64,000 bases of DNA, taken from NCBI GenBank assembly GCA_030549335.1, contig CM060196.1, positions 11,671,501 to 11,735,500 of the forward strand. The letters are read 5' to 3'. Positions 60,469-64,000 of this stretch are shown one piece after another (position 1 is the stretch's first letter; each line of letters starts with the position of its first letter). This stretch comes from Pontederia crassipes. Lineage: Eukaryota > Streptophyta > Magnoliopsida > Commelinales > Pontederiaceae. The notes beneath the pieces were generated by a model that did no database searches, was not told where the DNA came from, and saw nothing but the letters and a program-made list of their open reading frames with translations. Both the position numbers and the translations under genes were made by a program.

Positions 60469-60757
60469 AACATTCTGTAATTAGCGGACGACCAAACACC
60501 ATGTTTCGGTCGTCCGACAGCAATGTAAAGGTCGACCGATATACTAACGGTCGTCCGATATATGTAGTCGAAACACTCGACACATTCTGTGATTAGTGGT
60601 CGAATCGAAGTCCATTTTCGGTCGTCCGAAAAACCTGTAAAGGTCGACCGTTATAGCGGTCATCCATTTTAGGGAGTCATCACATTCTGTGATTAGCGGA
60701 CGAACCGAACCCCCCGTTTCGGTCGTCCCAAAAGAACCATATCGGTCGACCGTTAAC
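60469..60757. repeat. ~105-bp tandem repeat with GGTCGACC
   Basis: Three adjacent units each run CATTCTGT.ATTAG, CGGTCGTCC, then GGTCGACC (60530, 60642 and 60744). Related sequence begins earlier (60340) and continues after the CACTA element (GGTCGACC at 63183). Spacing is 112 and 102 bp. Confidence 0.85.
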
Positions 60758-63154
60758 CACTACAAAAAAATAGGATTTTAACGACCAATTTATAATGGCA
60801 AGGTGAAAAACTCATAATTACTAGTGCTCAATAATGACCGGTCAAAAGAACTTTCGTTAATAAAAGAATTAATAGTGATGAGCGAAAAATCTCGTCGATA
60901 AAAGTTGAACTCCCGTCGTTAAAAGTGCAAAACAACGACCACTTGTTAATATGGCCATTAATACTCATTAAAGTTACTAGAGTATTCAGAAATAAGAAGA
61001 CAAATTTTACTTTTCCACCGTTGATCAAATATCAAAAAATCATAGTCGTATGATCAATCAAAAGAAAACCCTTGCATTTTATACCAAAAATTGAGCAGCC
61101 ATAATCTCTAATAGCCAAAGAAGACTGGAAGAAAAACCTAGCGCTGCTGCAATGTGCTCGTGACGATCAGTAGAGCCACCCAAAGATCACTCTCAATTCT
61201 CATGAAAGAACTCCAAGATCTCACAAAAAAATTTCAGGTGGATTTTTATTACTGAGAAAGAGCAGTTTTTGTTCTTATTTTTCTTGTCTTTATTTGTTGT
61301 TCATAACTCTGTTTTGGCTTACGAAGGAGTTTGATTTTAATTTTTTTTTTGGTGGAAGGGGGCTGTCAGATCCCAGAAATGTTTTGGAGTCAAGGAGAAC
61401 ACAAGTTGGAGGAGCCAGGGAATCACAGTGTGAAGGGGGCACGTCACATGCTAAGAAAGAGGAAGAACCTATTGGATGAGAGGGATTGTGTCTGCATACT
61501 ACAACGATGCCACATAGGAGATTGATTAATTAGGAGATGTAAGACCTATGAGACTTTTGCCCCCTCCATTTTGAATCCTATTGATCTCTACGTAAACTTT
61601 ACATTCATGTCATACCTAATCTGGAAACATAGTTTGAAAACTATCAAAGTTATATTAATGCCTTGTTAGACAACGTTTTGTAACTTGATGAATTGATCCC
61701 TGCCCATAAAAAAAAATTCATGCCTAATTTGAAAACTTAGGACATGTGATCTGTTAAATTTATGTGTGGCTATTTAATCCATATTTGAAATTTTCCCAAA
61801 AGAAACTAGAAAGATAATGCTATATAGTAATCTTCGTTTTTATCCTTCTGTCATTGGATATTTATTAAAACGACTTTGGTTTTTCTTTATCATGTGATTG
61901 TTTATACATTATTCTAGCTTTTTTTTAACTTTGATACCAACTAACAAATCCAAATTATTCTAAAAGAATTTTACTTTCTCAGATTGGGTTGTATGTTCAT
62001 TTGAAGCAAACCAAGTTTGTCTAAGTAATCATTGGGTCATGTTGCTCTCGAGACCCACACGATAGTTTTTCTTGATTAAATACTAGTCCATCATGTACAT
62101 TTATTGGATTGTCCAATAAAATCTTTGCATATATTTGAGATTATTATATTAATTTGCTTTTAACTGCAGGTACAACACTTGAATGGAACTCCAATAGTTG
62201 TTTGGTCAAGTTACAACCTATATATATAAAATCAATGTTCATGCCCTTGATTTATATACCATGAAATTTTTTATTTGCATATTAGAGGCCTTAACCATTA
62301 TAAAGTATGATTTCATGGATACAAGATTGGATACTCCAACTCTATATTATGGTATTATAGGGCCATATTCTAGTTGTTGGATACTACACACCAAAGGTAA
62401 TTGCTAGCTTTTCTTCCCTACAAACGTAGCACATATATTATTTCAGTAAATGCTTAAGTTTTTCCTACATGCATGCAGGTAGTTCATTGATGATCTGCTC
62501 GTTCATATCTTCAAGAAACATTGGAGCAATAGGATTCCTTCTTTGATCATCATGCTAAGTTTTTTGTATTGAAGTTGTGTACTACATTGATTAAGATGGT
62601 ATAAGTTTTGATGATATAACAGTTGTAACCTCATTTTTTAAAATATATATATATATATATGTACATATTGAAGTTGAATATTCCTTTAAATTTTGTACAT
62701 TTGTGATCTAATAGAAATAATTTTGCGTTAGTAATAAAATTTCTATATATGAATCAGATTGTTGTTGGTCATTATTCATGACCTGATTATTGGTATTTAA
62801 ATATTGGCTTTGTCATTAGTACTTTTAATAGCCGGATTTTTTGACATTAAAAGTATTTAGTGACCTAGGCACAATGGTCATTATTATTATTTGCGGCCAA
62901 GAAAATGATCGTCATTAAAGATGTTTAACGATTGAACTAGTGGCCACTAAAAATCTTTTAACGACAACTCTTTTGCTAGTCGTTAATAAGCTTTAACGAC
63001 CGGTCCACTTCCTCCGTCATTATTAACCTTTGACGGCGGAGCCTATAACAACCGGCGACGACGTGAAAAACTCGTCGTTAATGAACTTCAACGACCAAAA
63101 TCTAACTTTTAGCGGCCAATTTTTCCTTCGTTATTGACTAATTTTCTTGTAGTG
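60758..63154. mobile_element. Non-autonomous CACTA element
   Basis: Begins CACTACAAAAAAA and ends TTTTCTTGTAGTG, inverted CACTACAA ends. Subterminal TTAACGAC / GTCGTTAA motifs are dense within about 300 bp of both ends, as expected for transposase-binding sites of En/Spm elements. Length is 2397 bp with no TNP2 domain, so it must have depended on another element. Internal splice-like CAG|GT sites (for example near 62170 and 62479) and short frames might come from a captured host gene; I do not recognise one. Flanking trinucleotides (AAC and GCG) do not match, so a target duplication is not evident. Confidence 0.75.
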
Positions 63155-63385
63155 GCGACCGATCGTTCGATAACCTTCCAATGGTCGACCGATACCTAAA
63201 ACGATCGTCCATTCTGGAAGCTAATTGGCTATGATTGAATGCCCACATATAGTATGATTTGAAATATGTATGACCTTAAATATGGTTAAAACATGCAACA
63301 TGTATGAATGATTGTATGTATTGATGAAAGCAAATAAAAGACAGATTGACGTGAAGGTGACTTGTTGTAATCGAGGAGGGGAAAT

Positions 63386-63542
63386 GAGTTCAATTCTTGA
63401 GTGTGACATTTCTCGGGGAAACGAGTTCCACCCTTGAGTGTGGCATTTCCATAAGTCGAGGCAAGTTCCACCCTTAAGCGTGGCGCCTTTATTGGGCCTA
63501 CGTGGAACCAGGGGGCGAGTTCCACCCTTGAGTGTGGCGTCC
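63386..63542. repeat. Short repeat GAGTTCCACCCTTGAGTGTGG, four copies
   Basis: Copies at 63386, 63423, 63462 and 63517, the first and third degenerate. Spacing is 37, 39 and 55 bp. Probably internal to the long LTR. Confidence 0.85.
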
Positions 63543-64000
63543 CTATTGGCCTCCCAAGAACCCAATTATGGCCTAGCTAGTAATATTCCCACGAACTCAA
63601 CATGATCTTCCCAATCAACAAGATAAGAAAGTATCTAAGTAAAAATGAAAGATGAAAATATAAATGATGAAGGACATGTGACATAAAGTAAAGATGTTAA
63701 AGAAGTATGATAAAGTATGCACCTATGATGATGCAATGTAAATATCCACTTGTCACATCATATCATGACATAATGAAAGATGATAAAGTAAGGTAAGATA
63801 AGATTATGATATGCATTAGCATAGTGATAAGTTATGATATGCTTGATTTAAAGATTATGATGTTACATGTTATCTTATCTTGCCATGATGATATGCTCAC
63901 ATGCTATGTAGTATGCATAAGTAGCTCATAGCATGCATATGAATTATGTTCCATGATGATGATATGCATATGCCATGACATGTAGAGATTATGTTATAAG

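Larger units (their letters stand above)
59434..64000 (+). mobile_element. Probable long LTR (Gypsy-like), running off the window
   Basis: Starts TGTAACATCC, a common start of long plant LTRs. It continues with a poly(A) run, pyrimidine-rich DNA, GCTACAGTA motifs, the GGTCGACC tandem repeat and GAGTTCCACCCTTGAGTG repeats, with no coding domain. The right end is not in the window, so length, age and target duplication are unknown. A CACTA element lies within it. Confidence 0.45.

Noticed and set aside
60469-60757. CRISPR-like array
   Set aside because: Repeats are long, degenerate and contiguous without unique spacers, in a plant nuclear context.
63386-63542. Short repeats as a CRISPR array, or the repeated ATLKGGT minus-strand peptide as a protein
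   Set aside because: Four uneven, degenerate copies inside a probable LTR. The peptide repetition only reflects the DNA repeat.

Overview
The window is nuclear DNA of a flowering plant. The evidence is the C-terminal exons of a SLAC1-family anion channel, a plant-type GH18 chitinase-like gene family, and plant-type Copia, CACTA (TNP2), L1-like LINE and long-LTR elements in AT-rich intergenic DNA. I cannot tell monocot from dicot.

Layout. 1-957 holds the last three exons of a SLAH1-like S-type anion channel (+ strand, 5' part outside the window). About 25 bp after its stop, a head-to-tail tandem array begins (about 982-56318). The basic unit is about 7.63 kb. It contains, in order, one intronless GH18 chitinase-like gene (+), an antisense Copia fossil (RT, RNase H and LTR), an antisense CACTA TNP2 fossil (Transposase_21 and DUF4218-like part), an antisense 5'-truncated LINE fossil, a second CACTA fossil (element end plus the N- and C-terminal parts of TNP2), and the promoter of the next gene. 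The fossils lie at the same place in every unit, so they were present before the amplification and were copied with the gene.

There are seven gene copies. Copy 1 is a pseudogene, split by a 5.1 kb Copia element with a clean 5-bp target duplication. Copies 2-7 (gene starts at 19709, 27333, 34962, 42530, 50167 and 54942) are intact 282-residue frames that all keep the GH18 catalytic motif DGIDIDYE. None has a signal peptide, so the products are probably cytosolic, as in narbonin-like or 'chitinase 2-like' proteins. Between copies 1 and 2 a 3.17 kb solo LTR with its own 5-bp target duplication has landed in the LINE fossil. Copy 5 has lost 61 bp of core promoter including most of the TATA box. 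Unit 6 is joined to unit 7 by a deletion of about 2.86 kb. The array ends at about 56318, inside the Copia-fossil LTR.

Right of the array (56319-64000) I see no convincing gene. It holds AT-rich DNA with a GGCCGATAA-type repeat field, microsatellites, and a probable long LTR starting with TGTAACATCC near 59434. That LTR carries a tandem repeat rich in GGTCGACC, into which a 2.4 kb non-autonomous CACTA element (60758-63154) has inserted.

The most interesting signal is the array: a gene amplified together with a fixed set of transposon fossils, with mosaic units that point to unequal exchange and gene conversion, and with an LTR-derived antisense TATA box just downstream of every gene copy.
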